A stretch of DNA of 64,000 bases from Kocuria flava (lineage in GTDB: Bacteria; Actinomycetota; Actinomycetes; Actinomycetales; Micrococcaceae): contig NZ_CP013254.1 in assembly GCF_001482365.1 (NCBI RefSeq), positions 1 through 64,000 on the forward strand, read 5' to 3'. Under the pieces are notes generated by a model that saw only the letters and a list, made by a program, of their open reading frames with translations, searched no databases and was not told where the DNA came from. Position numbers and translations under genes: made by a program. This document shows, one piece after another, positions 17,442-26,470 of the stretch. Numbering within the stretch: the first letter of the stretch is position 1; each line of letters opens with the position of its first letter.

Positions 17442-18062
17442 ATGGACACCACGGAGACCACCCCCGGCGACGCCTTCCGCGCGGTGCTGTGCGGCGACGG
17501 CCTGCGCCGCTGCCCCTGGGCCCCGGCGGACCCCGGGACGCTGGCCGAGCACGACCACCGGTGGGGCGACCCGCCGCGCGACGCCGCCGGCTGGTTCGAG
17601 GCCCTGTGCCTCGAGATCCTGCAGGCCGGGCTGGCCCGGGGCGCGCTCGCCCGGCGCCGGGAGGGGCTGGCGCAGGCCCTGCGCGGCTTCGACCCGGTCG
17701 CGCTGGCGGCCCTGACGGAGGACGACGTCGACGACCTGATGCTGGACCCGCGGGTGATCCGCAACCGGGTCAAGCTCGAGGCCCTGGTCCACGACGCCCG
17801 CGCCTGCGCCGGTCTCGGGGCGGAGCAGTGGGAGCAGCTCGTGGCGGACCTGCGCCCGGAGCACCCGGCCGCCCCGCGCACGGCCCTGGAGCTGCCCGCC
17901 CGCTCGGCGGCGGGCGGGACGCTGGCCGGGCGGCTCCGGCAGCGGGGTGTCGTCTTCGTCGGCCCCACGACCGCCCACCAGGTCCTGCTGCGGACCGGGG
18001 TGCTGCCCGGTCACCTCGCGGGGTGCTTCAGGGCCGGGACTGGAAGCGCAGGATCCGGCTGA
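17442..18062 (+). CDS. tag: DNA-3-methyladenine glycosylase I
   Basis: 206 residues of the Tag family (HhH-type base-excision enzyme releasing 3-methyladenine). The zinc ligands are in place: C24 in CPWA, H37 in EHDHRW, and H191/C195 in GHLAGC. The conserved RNRVKLEALVHDARA and GPTTAHQVL segments are present. The start ATG has TAGCGT six bases upstream, hence probably leaderless. Its 3' end overlaps the convergent aminotransferase gene by 35 bases, so the last dozen residues are constrained by both genes. Confidence 0.9.
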   Translation: MDTTETTPGDAFRAVLCGDGLRRCPWAPADPGTLAEHDHRWGDPPRDAAGWFEALCLEILQAGLARGALARRREGLAQALRGFDPVALAALTEDDVDDLMLDPRVIRNRVKLEALVHDARACAGLGAEQWEQLVADLRPEHPAAPRTALELPARSAAGGTLAGRLRQRGVVFVGPTTAHQVLLRTGVLPGHLAGCFRAGTGSAGSG

Positions 18063-19251
18063 CCGCCTCCTCGACCGCGGCCGGGCCCGCGGCGAAGGAC
18101 AGCCGCACCGAGCGGTGGCCGCGGGCGGGGTCGAAGTCCAGGCCCGGCACGACCGCGACCGCCTCCGCCTCGAGCAGCCGGCGGCACCACTCGAGGGAGC
18201 TGCCGTGGCGGGCCAGCTGCTCCCCGAGGTCGGCGTAGAGGTAGAAGGCCCCGTCCGCCGGGGCCGTGGCGCCCCAGCCCAGCGCCGGCAGCGCGTCCAG
18301 CAGCAGCCGCCGGGACCGCGCGAAGCCCTCGACCGCCCGGTCCGCCTCGGCGTAGGCCTCCGGGGTGAACGCCTCGAGCGCGGCGAGCTGGGCCGCCGCG
18401 GGCGGGCAGAGGCTGACGTTGCCGGCCAGGGCCTCGACGGCCGGCACGAGGTCCCGGGGCAGCAGGGCCCAGCCCAGCCGCCACCCGGTCATCCCCCAGT
18501 ACTTGGAGAACGAGGAGATCACCACCGCGTCCCGGTCGTGCTCCCACGCGCTGGTGCCCCGGTGGACCCGGTCCGCGGGGGCCCCGGCGGGCGCGGTGTG
18601 CACGATGCCGTGGTAGATCTCGTCGCTGATCAGGCGCGTGCCGTGGGCCGCGCACCAGCCGGCCAGGCCCGCGAGCTCCTCCGGTGCGAGCATCGTGCCC
18701 GTGGGGTTGGCCGGTCCCGCGACCACGAGCCCCCGCAGCGGCCCGTGCGCGGCGACCTCGGCGTCCAGCAGCTCCGGGGTGGGCTGGAACCGGGTGCCCG
18801 GCCCGCAGTCGAGCTCGACCACCTCGGCGCCCAGCGCGGCGAGGGTGTTGCGGTAGGCGGGGTAGCCGGGCCGGCACACCGCCACCCGGTCGCCCGGGTC
18901 GAAGGCCGCGAGGAAGCTCAGCAGCAGCGCCCCGGAGGCGCCCGTGGTGATCGCGACCTGCGCCGGGTCGACCTCGAGGCCGTACCAGCGGGCGCAGTGG
19001 CCCGCGACGGCCCGCCGCAGGGGCTCGATGCCCAGGGCCGGGGTGTAGCCGAGCCCCTCGTTGCGCTCGTGCACCCGGGCGGCGGCGCGGGCGACGGCGG
19101 CGGGGGCCCCGCCGGAGGGCTCCCCCGCGCACAGGGAGACGACGTCGCGGCCGCGGGCCCGCAGCCGCTCGACCTCCCCGAGGATCTCCATCACCCGGAA
19201 GCCCGGGACGGCGGAGCGGGCGGACGGGCGGAGCGGGACGGCGCGGGGCAT
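18028..19251 (-). CDS. PLP-dependent aminotransferase class I/II
   Basis: 407 residues of fold-type I aminotransferase (AspB/PatA-like). Seen: YTPALGIEPLRRAV, GASGALLL, ANPTGTM, SDEIYHGI and the Schiff-base lysine in SSFSKYWGMTGWRLGW. The substrate is not readable from sequence; aspartate, aromatic or branched-chain amino acids are all possible. It lies downstream of the 2-oxoacid dehydrogenase operon, which would make a branched-chain role sensible but is only context. The ATG at 19251 has TAGGGT six bases upstream on the minus strand (leaderless). Confidence 0.85.
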   Translation of the reverse strand: MPRAVPLRPSARSAVPGFRVMEILGEVERLRARGRDVVSLCAGEPSGGAPAAVARAAARVHERNEGLGYTPALGIEPLRRAVAGHCARWYGLEVDPAQVAITTGASGALLLSFLAAFDPGDRVAVCRPGYPAYRNTLAALGAEVVELDCGPGTRFQPTPELLDAEVAAHGPLRGLVVAGPANPTGTMLAPEELAGLAGWCAAHGTRLISDEIYHGIVHTAPAGAPADRVHRGTSAWEHDRDAVVISSFSKYWGMTGWRLGWALLPRDLVPAVEALAGNVSLCPPAAAQLAALEAFTPEAYAEADRAVEGFARSRRLLLDALPALGWGATAPADGAFYLYADLGEQLARHGSSLEWCRRLLEAEAVAVVPGLDFDPARGHRSVRLSFAAGPAAVEEAVSRILRFQSRP

Positions 19252-19684
19252 GGCCCCACCCTACGGCCCGCCCGGTGGTGCGAGCCCCGTCACAGCCGGT
19301 CATGGGCCCATCGGGGGACAGACTTTTGTCCAGCGGCGGGCGATACTGGACGCAGTCCTGGACGCCGGGGCCCGCGCTGAGGCGGGCGGCCGGCGCGGGG
19401 GGACGAGGCCGCCGGTGGCAGCACCGGTGGCCGCAGCGGGCGGGTCGCACCGAGCGGTCCGCGCGGCCCACGGCGTGACCGTCGTGAATGAGATGTGTGA
19501 TTGTGTCTGGGGGGATTTCAATCACGGATCCGGTCACCGGTGGGCCGCGGGCACCTCTGGGTGCCCGTCCGCGGCGCAGGAGGCGCGGTGCCGGGCCGGG
19601 GGGCCCGGCGGGGAGAGCCGCGCCCGGACGCCCGGCACCGGGCGCGGACGGGCCCCCGCGCGGGTGCTCCGCCCGGGCGGGCGC
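19252..19684. other. Intergenic region upstream of the aminotransferase
   Basis: 433 bases with no credible gene. It holds the aminotransferase promoter at its left end and, at 19484-19530, a noticeably AT-richer patch containing an inverted repeat. The rest is GC-rich without clear hairpins. Confidence 0.5.
19497..19525. promoter_or_regulatory. 7-bp inverted repeat, operator candidate
   Basis: GTGATTG and CAATCAC flank a 15-base spacer in the only AT-rich patch of this gap. It is between the end of the E2 gene and the aminotransferase promoter. The binding protein is unknown. Confidence 0.35.
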
Positions 19685-21166
19685 TCAGTCCAGCAGCAGC
19701 GCCGGCTCCTCGAGGATCCGGGCGACGTCGGCCGTGAAGCGCCCGGCGAGGTCGCCGTCGACGACCCGGTGGTCGAAGGACCCGCCGAGGGTGGTGACCC
19801 AGCGGGGCACCACGGCGCCGTCCACGACCCAGGGCTTCTGCTTGATGCTGCCGAAGGCGATGATCGCGACCTCCCCGGGGTTGATGATGGGGGTGCCGGT
19901 GTCCAGCCCGAGCGGGCCGATGTTGGTGATCGTGATCGTGCCGTTCTGCATGTCCGCCGGCTGGGTGCGTCCGGCGCGGGCGGTCGTGGTCAGCTGCTCG
20001 AGCCCCTCCGCGAGCTCCCGCAGGGACAGGTCCTGGGCGTCCTTGAGGTTGGGCACCATCAGCCCGCGCGGCGTGGCCGCCGCGATGCCCAGGTGCACGA
20101 AGTGCTTCACGAGGATCTCCTCGTCGGTCCACGTCGCGTTGACCTGCGGGTGGCGCTCGACCGCCCACAGCACGGCCTTGGCCAGGACCAGCAGCGGGGT
20201 GACCTTCACGCCCTCGTAGTCCGGGGACGCGCGCAGGCGCCGGACGAACTCCATGGTGCGCGTCGCGTCGACGTCGACGAACACGGAGGCGTGCGGGGCC
20301 CCGAAGGCGCTGCGCACCATGTTCTGGGCGGTCGCCTTGCGCACCCCCCGGACCGGGATCCGCTCGATCCGGGCGTCGTCGGCCGGGACGGCACGGCGCG
20401 CGCCCTGCTCCCGCAGCCGGGCCGCGTGGGCGAGCAGGTCCTGCTTGGTGATCTGCCCGGACGCGCCGGTCGCGGGGACGTCGGCCAGGTCGATGCCGAG
20501 GTCCCGGGCGGCCATGCGCACCGGGGGCTTGGCCAGCGTGGGCCGGCGCGGGGGCGGGCCCGCGGGCTCCTCGCCGCGCGGGCGGCGCCACACGCCCCGG
20601 TCCTCCGCGATCCGCGCGGCGCGACCGGCGAGCTCCTGGGCGGCGCCCAGGCCCCCGCCCAGGCCCGCGCTCAGCCCGGCGCCCAGCGGGCCCCGGGCGA
20701 GCCGGCCGCTCCACCCGGCGGGCCGGGCCGGTTCGGGCGGCGGGCCGGCGGCGGGCGCCGTGCCGGCCGTCAGGGAGGGGCCGGGCACGCGGCGCCGGCG
20801 GCGCACGGGATCGGCCCTGGGCCCGGAGCCCACCAGCGGCCGGGAGTCCTCGGCCACGGCGGGCCGCGCGGCCCCCTCCCCCGCGTCCCCGTCGGCCGCG
20901 GGGCCGGCGGGGGCGGCCGCGACCTCCTCGGGGCTGCCGACGGCGATGATCGGGGTGCCGACCTCGACCGTGCGCCCCTCGGGCACGAGCAGCTCCAGGA
21001 CCGTGCCGGCGTAGGGCGAGGGCAGCTCGACGACCGACTTGGCGGTCTCGATCTCCACCAGGACCTGGTTGATCCGCACGCTCTCGCCGGGGGCCACCCG
21101 CCAGGCGAGGATCTCGGCCTCGGTCAGGCCCTCGCCCACGTCGGGCAGCTCGAAGATCTGGGGCAT
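19685..21166 (-). CDS. bkdC: 2-Oxoacid dehydrogenase E2 (dihydrolipoamide acyltransferase)
   Basis: 493 residues: one lipoyl domain with lipoyl-lysine K43 in EIETAKSVVE, an Ala/Pro/Gly linker, a peripheral-subunit binding domain (VRMAARDLGIDLADVPATG), and the acyltransferase domain ending SFDHRVVDGDLAGRF with catalytic H466 and D470. It transfers the acyl group from E1 to CoA. The E1 genes directly upstream are of the branched-chain type, so isobutyryl/isovaleryl-CoA products are inferred. A long linker (about residues 85-200) is rich in repeats of Pro and Ala. No E3 gene is in the window. Confidence 0.9.
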   Translation of the reverse strand: MPQIFELPDVGEGLTEAEILAWRVAPGESVRINQVLVEIETAKSVVELPSPYAGTVLELLVPEGRTVEVGTPIIAVGSPEEVAAAPAGPAADGDAGEGAARPAVAEDSRPLVGSGPRADPVRRRRRVPGPSLTAGTAPAAGPPPEPARPAGWSGRLARGPLGAGLSAGLGGGLGAAQELAGRAARIAEDRGVWRRPRGEEPAGPPPRRPTLAKPPVRMAARDLGIDLADVPATGASGQITKQDLLAHAARLREQGARRAVPADDARIERIPVRGVRKATAQNMVRSAFGAPHASVFVDVDATRTMEFVRRLRASPDYEGVKVTPLLVLAKAVLWAVERHPQVNATWTDEEILVKHFVHLGIAAATPRGLMVPNLKDAQDLSLRELAEGLEQLTTTARAGRTQPADMQNGTITITNIGPLGLDTGTPIINPGEVAIIAFGSIKQKPWVVDGAVVPRWVTTLGGSFDHRVVDGDLAGRFTADVARILEEPALLLD

Positions 21167-21224
21167 CTGGGCACTTCCTTCCTCACGGGCGCGCGGCCCG
21201 TCGACGGTGCGGTGCGGGCGGGGA

Positions 21225-22208
21225 TCAGTAGGCGAAGGAGCGGTCCAGCGCCTCGAGGATCCGGTCGAGGTCCGGGACGTACTGGTCCTCGACGGCGGCC
21301 ACCGGGTAGGGCAGGTGGAACGCCCCGACCCGCAGCACGGGGGCCTCGAGCGCGTAGAACGCCCGCTCGGTGAGGCGGGCGGCGATCTCCCCGCCGAGCC
21401 CGCCGAAGGTCGGGGCCTCGTGGGCGACCACCATCCGGCCCGTGCGGCGCACCGAGTCCTCGAGCGTGTCGAAGTCCACCGGCGAGAGGGAGCGCAGGTC
21501 GATCACCTCGACGCTGCGGCCGTCCTCCGCCGCGGCCTCGGCGGCGGCGAGCGCGACGGGCACGAGCGGGCCCCAGGCCACCACGGTGGCGTCCTCCCCG
21601 GGCCGCAGGACCTGCGCGGAGAACGGGTCGGTGCCCGGGCGGCCGGTGTCCACCTCGCCCTTGAGCCAGTACCGGCGCTTGGGCTCGAGGACGATCACGG
21701 GGTCCTCGCACGCGATCGCCTGCTGGGTCATCCAGTAGGCGTCCTGGGGGCTGGAGGGGGTGAGGATGCGCAGCCCCGCCGTGTGGGCGAAGTACGCCTC
21801 CGGGGACTCGGAGTGGTGCTCGACGGAGCCGATCAGCCCGCCGTAGGGGATGCGGATGGTCACGGGCACGCTGACGTCCCCGGCGGTGCGGTTGTGCATC
21901 TTCGCCAGCTGGGTGGTGATCTGGTTGAACGCGGGGAAGGTGAAGCCGTCGAACTGGATCTCGCACACGGGCCGGTACCCGCGCAGCGCGAGCCCCACCG
22001 CGGTGCCCACGATCCCGGCCTCCCCCAGGGGGGTGTCCAGGACCCGGTGGGCGCCGAAGTCCTTCTTCAGCCCCTCGGTGACCCGGTAGACCCCGCCGAG
22101 GGAGCCGATGTCCTCGCCCATGAGCAGGACCTTGGGGTCCTCCTCCATCGCCCGGCGCAGCCCGGAGTTGACGGCCCGTCCCAGCGTCAGCGTCGTCGGC
22201 TCGGTCAT
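21225..22208 (-). CDS. bkdB: Branched-chain 2-oxoacid dehydrogenase E1 beta
   Basis: 327 residues of transketolase-like E1 beta. Hallmarks are LMGEDIGSLGGVYRVTEGL near the start, TPLGEAGIVGTAVGLA, and EIQFDGFTFPAFNQI. With E1 alpha it forms the thiamine-diphosphate heterotetramer that decarboxylates branched-chain 2-oxoacids and acylates the lipoyl arm of E2. Its ATG overlaps the E1 alpha stop by four bases (ATGA), so the subunits are coupled. Sequence style favours branched-chain substrates over pyruvate, but both E1 types are close. Confidence 0.9.
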   Translation of the reverse strand: MTEPTTLTLGRAVNSGLRRAMEEDPKVLLMGEDIGSLGGVYRVTEGLKKDFGAHRVLDTPLGEAGIVGTAVGLALRGYRPVCEIQFDGFTFPAFNQITTQLAKMHNRTAGDVSVPVTIRIPYGGLIGSVEHHSESPEAYFAHTAGLRILTPSSPQDAYWMTQQAIACEDPVIVLEPKRRYWLKGEVDTGRPGTDPFSAQVLRPGEDATVVAWGPLVPVALAAAEAAAEDGRSVEVIDLRSLSPVDFDTLEDSVRRTGRMVVAHEAPTFGGLGGEIAARLTERAFYALEAPVLRVGAFHLPYPVAAVEDQYVPDLDRILEALDRSFAY

Positions 22209-23518
22209 GCGAGGTCCTCCTCGGTGCCGGAGGCGGTGCCCTCCGCGGGACGGTCGGGGTCGGCGGCCACGGTGAGGCCGGCGGTCGGGGCGCCGGGAGC
22301 GGCCGGCGCCCCGTCGTCGTCGGGGGCCCCGTCCGCGGGCGGGTCCTGCCCGTCCGGGGAGGCGTCGGCGAAGCCGGCGACGTAGTCGCGGTACCACGCC
22401 CGCTCCTCCTCCACGAGCGGGTGCGGCTCGGCGTAGACGGTGTCGAAGAACTGCTCGAAGCGCGGCGGGGACAGGGACAGCACGGTGGCGCGGGCCTCGT
22501 CGGCGTAGTCCTGGGCGGCCCGGGCCACGTCCTCGAAGAACGCGTCGCCGGTGCCGTGACGGGTGCGCAGGTGGGCCTCGAGGCGCACGAGCGGGTCGAG
22601 CTGCGCCCAGCGCCGCTCGTCCTCGCGGTCGCGGTACTTCGTGGGGTCGTCGGCGGTGGTGTGGGCGCCGAGCCGGTAGGTCTCGGCCTCCACGAGCACG
22701 GGCCCCTCCCCGCGGCGGGCCCGGTCCATCGCCCAGCGGGTCACGGCGAGCACCCCCAGCACGTCGTTGCCGTCCACCCGCACGCCCTCGAAGCCGTAGC
22801 CCGCGGCGCGCTCGGCCAGCGGCACGCGCGACTGGGTGGAGAAGGGCACGGAGATCGCCCACTGGTTGTTCTGCACGAAGAACACGACCGGGGCGTCGTA
22901 GGAGGCGGCGAAGACCATGCCCTCGTGCACCTCGCCCTGGGTGGAGGTGCCGTCCCCGAAGTAGGCGATCACGGCGGTGGGCTCCACCTCACGGCCCTCC
23001 GCCTCGGCGGCGCGGCGGTCCATGGCCACGCCCATCGCGTAGCCGGTCGCGTGCGGGACCTGGGAGCCGAGCACGATCGAGTACACGTTCATGTGGTGCT
23101 CGCTGGGCTTCCAGCCCCCGGCGGCGTGGCCGCGGAAGACCCCCAGCAGCTCCGCGGCCGCGACCCCGCGCTCGATGGCCACGGCGTGCTCCCGGTAGGT
23201 GGGGAAGACGTGGTCGTCGGGGCGCAGCGCCCGCACGGAGCCGACCTGGGCCGCCTCCTGCCCGCGCAGCGGTGCCCACAGCACGAGCTGGCCCTGGCGC
23301 TGCAGGTTCGTCGCCTCCTCGTCGAAGCGGCGGGCGAGGGCCATGGAGCGGTAGAGCCCGCGCAGCTGCTCGGCGTCGACGTCCGCCACCCAGGGCGAGA
23401 AGTCGGCGTCCTCGAGCAGCGCGCCCTCCCGGTCCAGCAGCCGCACGAGGCGGGTGCGGGGCTCGGGCGCGCGGGGGGCCGCCCCGCGGGCGGCCTTCAA
23501 CGACGGTGCGGCATCCAT
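22205..23518 (-). CDS. bkdA: Branched-chain 2-oxoacid dehydrogenase E1 alpha
   Basis: 437 residues. The thiamine-diphosphate/Mg2+ motif is GDGTSTQGEVHEGMVFAA to NNQWAIS, and the phospho-loop-like region is YRLGAHTTADDPTKYR. N-terminal residues 60-130 carry the usual FPTYREHAVAIERG segment. Beyond residue about 380 there is a 55-residue tail rich in Pro, Ala, Asp and Gly that is not part of the E1 fold. It is first gene of a three-gene operon (E1 alpha, E1 beta, E2). The upstream gene at 24737 is a separate aminotransferase 55 bases away and may be cotranscribed. Confidence 0.9.
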   Translation of the reverse strand: MDAAPSLKAARGAAPRAPEPRTRLVRLLDREGALLEDADFSPWVADVDAEQLRGLYRSMALARRFDEEATNLQRQGQLVLWAPLRGQEAAQVGSVRALRPDDHVFPTYREHAVAIERGVAAAELLGVFRGHAAGGWKPSEHHMNVYSIVLGSQVPHATGYAMGVAMDRRAAEAEGREVEPTAVIAYFGDGTSTQGEVHEGMVFAASYDAPVVFFVQNNQWAISVPFSTQSRVPLAERAAGYGFEGVRVDGNDVLGVLAVTRWAMDRARRGEGPVLVEAETYRLGAHTTADDPTKYRDREDERRWAQLDPLVRLEAHLRTRHGTGDAFFEDVARAAQDYADEARATVLSLSPPRFEQFFDTVYAEPHPLVEEERAWYRDYVAGFADASPDGQDPPADGAPDDDGAPAAPGAPTAGLTVAADPDRPAEGTASGTEEDLA

Positions 23519-23573
23519 GGTGCGGACGTCCTTTCGTGGTGCTCGGACGGAGCGGGGCTCCGGTGGGCCCCGG

Positions 23574-24737
23574 TCAGAGGACCGGCGGGTGGAGGAAGCG
23601 CGCGCACAGCTCCAGGAGGCGGGTGTTGGCCTCCGGCTCGCCGACGGTCGCGCGCACGCCCTCGGCGCCGAACCGGCGCACGGACAGCGCGTGGGCGTCG
23701 CACAGGTCGGCGAAGGCCTCGCTGTGCTCCCCGAGGTTCAGCCAGACGAAGTTCGCCTGCGTCTCGGGGTGGGCCCAGCCGAGCTCGCGCAGACCGGCCA
23801 GGACCCGTTCGCGCTCGTCGACGACGCGCTGGACGCGCTCGGCGACCTGGTCCCGGTGGCGCAGCGAGGCGATGGCCGCCTGCTGGGCGAGGTCGGTGAC
23901 GGAGAACGCCGGGACCGCCTGGCGCAGGTGCCGGGTGATCTCCGGGCGGGCCACGGAGTAGCCGATCCGCAGCCCCGCGAGCCCGTGGGCCTTCGAGAAG
24001 GTCCGCAGCACGACGACGTTGGGGTGCCGGCGGTACGCCTCGATCCCGTCGACGAGGTCGTCGCGGCGCTGGAACTCCTGGTAGGCCTCGTCGATCACCA
24101 CGAGCACGTCGCGCGGCACCGCGGCGAGGAACCGATCGACCTCCGCGGTGGTCAGGCTGGGCCCGGTGGGGTTGTTGGGCGTGCACAGGAGCACGGCCTT
24201 CGTGCGGGTGGTGACGGCCGCGGCCATCGCGTCCAGGTCGTGGGAGCCGTCGCGCCGGTTGGGCACGGGCACCCCCAGCCCGCCCGAGAGCCCGATGCTG
24301 ATCGGGTAGGCCTCGAACGAGCGCCACGCGTGGACGACCTCGTCCGGGGTGCCGTCCTCGGCCGTGCCGACGAACGCGGCCAGCAGCTGGTTGAGCGCCC
24401 CCAGGCTGCCCGCCCCGGCGACGACGTCCTCGGGCGGTACCCCGAGGACCTCGCCGAGGACCTCGCGCAGCGCCGCGGAGGTGGTCTCGGGGTAGCGGTT
24501 GACCCCGTCCCAGCGGGCGATGGCCTCCCGCACGGCGGGCACGGGGCCGAAGGGGTTCTCGTTGGAGGAGAGCTTGTAGGCGGTCAGCCCCTCGACGACG
24601 ACCGGCGGGCGGCCGGCCGCGTAGCGCGGGAGCCGGGTGAGCGCGGGACGGGGCCGCAGCGCCGGGGTGGTGGCGTCGGCCGGCCCCCCGGCCGGGGGGT
24701 GCCCGGCGAGGGTGTGGGCGGCATCACGGGTGTTCAT
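23574..24737 (-). CDS. HisC-like aminotransferase (aromatic / histidinol-phosphate type)
   Basis: 387 residues of the HisC/Pat group: KLSSNENPFGPVPAVREAI, AGAGSLGALNQLL, CTPNNPTGP, DEAYQEF and PLP lysine in RTFSKAHGLAGLRIGY. Such proteins (Pat/ArAT) often act on phenylalanine and tyrosine instead of histidinol phosphate; no his operon is here, so aromatic transamination is more likely. Two close ATGs exist. The one at 24737 is chosen because TACGAT lies seven bases before it, the leaderless arrangement used by many genes here, while that at 24746 overlaps the box. Confidence 0.82.
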   Translation of the reverse strand: MNTRDAAHTLAGHPPAGGPADATTPALRPRPALTRLPRYAAGRPPVVVEGLTAYKLSSNENPFGPVPAVREAIARWDGVNRYPETTSAALREVLGEVLGVPPEDVVAGAGSLGALNQLLAAFVGTAEDGTPDEVVHAWRSFEAYPISIGLSGGLGVPVPNRRDGSHDLDAMAAAVTTRTKAVLLCTPNNPTGPSLTTAEVDRFLAAVPRDVLVVIDEAYQEFQRRDDLVDGIEAYRRHPNVVVLRTFSKAHGLAGLRIGYSVARPEITRHLRQAVPAFSVTDLAQQAAIASLRHRDQVAERVQRVVDERERVLAGLRELGWAHPETQANFVWLNLGEHSEAFADLCDAHALSVRRFGAEGVRATVGEPEANTRLLELCARFLHPPVL

Positions 24738-24744
24738 GGGGGTC

Positions 24745-24750
24745 ATCGTA
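24745..24750 (-). promoter_or_regulatory. -10 box deciding the HisC-like start
   Basis: TACGAT on the minus strand, 7 bases before ATG 24737. It includes part of the alternative upstream ATG, which therefore cannot be in the transcript. Confidence 0.6.
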
Positions 24751-24951
24751 TCGCCCGGCCCGGGCCCTCCCCGGGCGCGTGACGCCTGCGCCGGGACCCC
24801 GCCGGGGATTCGGCGGGAAAGCTACAACGGGGCCCGCCCGATCCTGTCGGTGCACGACAAGGCGCGGCGGGACCCGGCCGTGCCCTCCTGCCCCGCCCCC
24901 GTCCGTGCCCGCCGTTGCGCCCCGAACCGGCCGGGCCCCGCGGGCGCGTGG

Positions 24952-24957
24952 GAGAAT
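24952..24957 (+). promoter_or_regulatory. -10 box deciding the purB start
   Basis: GAGAAT is 7 bases before ATG 24965; an in-frame ATG at 24956 falls inside the box. This argues for a leaderless purB transcript starting at 24965. Confidence 0.5.
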
Positions 24958-24964
24958 GGGGGCC

Positions 24965-26392
24965 ATGCCCACCACGAAGCACACCCTGTCCTCCGGGCGC
25001 GCGGCGCTCGCCGCCGCCGTCCCGCCCGTCGCGCTCGGGCCCCTCGACGGCCGCTACCAGCCCGTGGTCGCCCCGCTGGTCGACCACCTCTCCGAGGCGG
25101 CGCTGAACCGCAACCGCGTCCACGTCGAGGTCGAGTGGGTCCTGCACCTCACCGACCGCCGCGCCCTGCCCGGGCTCTCCCCGCTCGACGAGGCCCAGCG
25201 GGCGGGCCTGCGGGCCCTCGTGACGGACTTCGGCCCGGAGGCCGTCGCGGAGCTGGCCGAGATCGAGGCCGTGACCGTCCACGACGTCAAGGCCGTCGAG
25301 TACTACATCGGCCGCCGCCTGCCCGGCCTGGGCCTCGAGCACCTGGTGCCGCTCGTGCACTTCGCCTGCACCTCCGAGGACATCAACAACCTCGCGTGGG
25401 CCCTCGGGATCCGGGACGCGGTCGAGGACGTGTGGCTGCCGGCCGCCCGCTCCCTGGTCGGCGACGTGCAGGAGCTCGCCCGCGTGGCCGCGGAGACCCC
25501 CATGCTCTCCCGCACCCACGGCCAGCCCGCGACGCCCACGACGCTCGGCAAGGAGCTGGCCGTGCTCGCCCACCGCCTGGGCCGGCAGCTGGACCGGATC
25601 GGGCGCACCGAGTACCTGGGCAAGATCAACGGCGCCACCGGCACCTACGCGGCCCACTACGCCGCCGCCCCGGCGACCGACTGGACCGAGGTCTCGCGCA
25701 CGTTCGTGGAGGGCCTGGGCCTGACCTGGAACCCGCTGACCACCCAGATCGAGTCCCACGACTGGCAGGCGGAGCTCTACGCCGACCTCGCCCGCTTCAA
25801 CCGGGTCCTGCACAACCTGTGCACCGACGTGTGGTCCTACATCTCCATCGGCTACTTCCAGCAGGTGCCGGTCGAGGGCGCCACGGGCTCCTCGACGATG
25901 CCGCACAAGGTCAACCCGATCCGGTTCGAGAACGCCGAGGCGAACCTGGAGCTCTCCAACGCCCTGCTGGACGTGCTCGGGGCGACCCTCGTGACCTCCC
26001 GCTGGCAGCGGGACCTCACCGACTCCTCCTCCCAGCGCAACATCGGCGTGGCCTTCGGGCACTCGCTGCTCGCCGTCTCGAACGTGGCCAAGGGCCTGGC
26101 CCGCCTCGACGTCGCCGAGGACGTCCTCGCGGCGGACCTCGACCAGAACTGGGAGGTGCTGGGCGAGGCCGTGCAGACGGTGATGCGCGCCGAGGCCCTG
26201 GCGGGGGTCCCGGGGATGGACAACCCCTACGAGCGGCTCAAGGAGCTCACCCGCGGCCGGCGCGTGGACGGCCGGCGGATGCAGGAGTTCGTGGCCGGGC
26301 TGGGGCTCTCCCCGGAGGCGGAGGCCCGCCTGAGCGCCCTCACCCCCGCCGGCTACACCGGGGTCGCCGCGCAGCTGCTGCGCTACCTCTGA
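24965..26392 (+). CDS. purB: Adenylosuccinate lyase
   Basis: 475 residues of the fumarase/aspartase superfamily. PurB cleaves SAICAR to AICAR and adenylosuccinate to AMP, both releasing fumarate. Signature GSSTMPHKVNP is intact, with the conserved HFACTSEDINNLAWAL and RTHGQPATPTTLGKE segments. N-terminal LGPLDGRYQ is typical of the longer PurB subclass. It is a single gene between the HisC-like gene and a convergent DUF3892 gene, followed by a terminator hairpin. Confidence 0.96.
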   Translation: MPTTKHTLSSGRAALAAAVPPVALGPLDGRYQPVVAPLVDHLSEAALNRNRVHVEVEWVLHLTDRRALPGLSPLDEAQRAGLRALVTDFGPEAVAELAEIEAVTVHDVKAVEYYIGRRLPGLGLEHLVPLVHFACTSEDINNLAWALGIRDAVEDVWLPAARSLVGDVQELARVAAETPMLSRTHGQPATPTTLGKELAVLAHRLGRQLDRIGRTEYLGKINGATGTYAAHYAAAPATDWTEVSRTFVEGLGLTWNPLTTQIESHDWQAELYADLARFNRVLHNLCTDVWSYISIGYFQQVPVEGATGSSTMPHKVNPIRFENAEANLELSNALLDVLGATLVTSRWQRDLTDSSSQRNIGVAFGHSLLAVSNVAKGLARLDVAEDVLAADLDQNWEVLGEAVQTVMRAEALAGVPGMDNPYERLKELTRGRRVDGRRMQEFVAGLGLSPEAEARLSALTPAGYTGVAAQLLRYL

Positions 26393-26424
26393 GCCCGGCC
26401 CGGGCGCACCGCCCGGGCGCGCGC

Positions 26425-26454
26425 GGACCCCGCCCGGCACGCCGGGCGGGGTCC
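26425..26454. terminator. Hairpin between purB and the DUF3892 gene
   Basis: Perfect 14-bp complementarity (26425-26438 with 26441-26454) between convergent genes. The tight loop opens a few inner pairs. There is no U-tract. Confidence 0.6.
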
Positions 26455-26470
26455 CGCCGGGGACAGGCCC

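Noticed and set aside
19275..19521. Short frames on both strands in the aminotransferase upstream gap
   Set aside because: Arg/Pro/Ala-rich, no Shine-Dalgarno, no leaderless box at the right distance.
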